This document shows positions 63,608 to 64,000 of a stretch of 64,000 nt of DNA, piece after piece (positions within the stretch are counted from its first letter, which is position 1; the number at the start of each line of letters is the position of its first letter). The notes below the pieces were generated by a model. That model had not been told where the DNA came from and did no database searches. It saw only the letters and a program-made list of their open reading frames with translations. Source of the stretch: Anaerostipes rhamnosivorans (lineage in GTDB: Bacteria; Bacillota; Clostridia; Lachnospirales; Lachnospiraceae). The stretch spans positions 1,650,001-1,714,000 of the forward strand of contig NZ_CP040058.1 in the NCBI RefSeq assembly GCF_005280655.1. The letters are read 5' to 3'. Position numbers and translations under genes: made by a program.

Positions 63608-64000
63608 ATGGAAAAACAAAAAATCTTAATTGTCGATGATTCAGAAATGAATCGTGCCCTTTTAGCAGATATCCTGGAAGAACAATATGATGTGGTAGAG
63701 GCTGATAATGGTATAGAAGCAATTTCTATCCTTTCAAGGCAAAGAACAGATTTTTCTCTTCTACTTCTGGATATTATGATGCCTGGCATGGATGGATTTG
63801 AAGTATTAGCTTACATAAACAAATACCACTGGAATGACACCTTTGCTGTTATTATGATTTCGGCTGATGACTCTCCTTTAAATATAAAGCGATCCTACGA
63901 TTTGGGGGCCTTTGACTACATCAGCCGTCCCTTTGATTCGACCATTGTCCAGCGCCGAATTTCTAATACAATGCTTTTATATGCACGACAGCAGCGTCTT
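63608..64000 (+). CDS. Response regulator, truncated by window end
   Basis: The first 131 residues form a full receiver domain: IVDDSEMNR at the start, phospho-Asp in LLLLDIMMPGMDG and Lys replaced in FDYISRPFD (Arg where Lys is usual). The output domain is past the window; in this type it is often GGDEF, HD-GYP or a kinase. AAAAGG before the ATG. Divergent from the third tandem-GntR gene. Confidence 0.88.
   Translation, partial: MEKQKILIVDDSEMNRALLADILEEQYDVVEADNGIEAISILSRQRTDFSLLLLDIMMPGMDGFEVLAYINKYHWNDTFAVIMISADDSPLNIKRSYDLGAFDYISRPFDSTIVQRRISNTMLLYARQQRL

Noticed and set aside
1..64000. CRISPR arrays, tRNA, rRNA or prophage
   Set aside because: No regularly spaced direct repeats, cloverleaf-like sequence, ribosomal RNA or phage structural genes were seen by reading; a covariance model scan would settle tRNA and small RNAs.

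Overview
The window looks like chromosome of a clostridial Firmicute, most likely a gut Lachnospiraceae. The evidence is the topA-codY-rpsB-tsf housekeeping block, strong AGGAGG ribosome binding sites, mid-40s GC content by eye, many two-component, GGDEF and ECF genes, and a glycyl-radical enzyme. I see no rRNA, tRNA, CRISPR array or intact transposase.

Layout. 1-4074 is core: the 3' part of topA, then codY, rpsB and tsf. 4100-12400 holds a small orphan gene, a multi-hairpin intergenic element, a tandem-GntR regulator and, divergent from it, a GGDEF/GAF/EAL protein and a hybrid kinase. 12500-16550 holds an ArsR-type regulator with an MFS exporter, and a MarR gene whose promoter lies inside a perfect 21-bp inverted repeat. 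16569-18215 is an SOS-boxed YolD/Y-family polymerase operon. A Fic protein follows, then decayed kinase and permease fragments and a HAD phosphatase. 21200-24570 is an AT-rich response regulator / ABC transporter / kinase set in which a frameshift joins the permease to the kinase frame. 24600-26220 is a MarR + FUSC efflux pair. 26440-29360 has an orphan trpB behind a second tandem-GntR regulator, with a fossil receiver domain next to it. 29448-35123 is a two-component system with an FtsX-type ABC transporter, and both operons carry the same 14-bp palindrome. 35200-37440 carries small regulators and a methyltransferase.

37508-50643 is a large catabolic locus for nucleosides or ribosides. A LacI repressor fused to a ribokinase domain is divergent from an ECF transporter (S, T and two ATPases). 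These are followed by a TrpF-like barrel lacking the catalytic Cys, two PfkB kinases, two nucleoside hydrolases, a HAD phosphatase, an iron alcohol dehydrogenase and an MFS transporter. The apparent logic is to import the riboside, hydrolyse it to base plus ribose, and phosphorylate or isomerise the sugar.

50700-53620 is a TetR-controlled ABC-2 exporter. 53623-59488 is an AraC regulator divergent from a glycyl-radical enzyme and its activase, bracketed by two NanE-like epimerases; the substrate is unknown and probably a sugar phosphate. The last 4.5 kb has a small Cys/His protein, a serine hydrolase, a deletion scar joining an HxlR start to an isochorismatase, a third tandem-GntR regulator and a truncated response regulator. 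The three tandem-GntR paralogues, each beside signalling genes or their remains, and the glycyl-radical and riboside clusters are the most interesting content.
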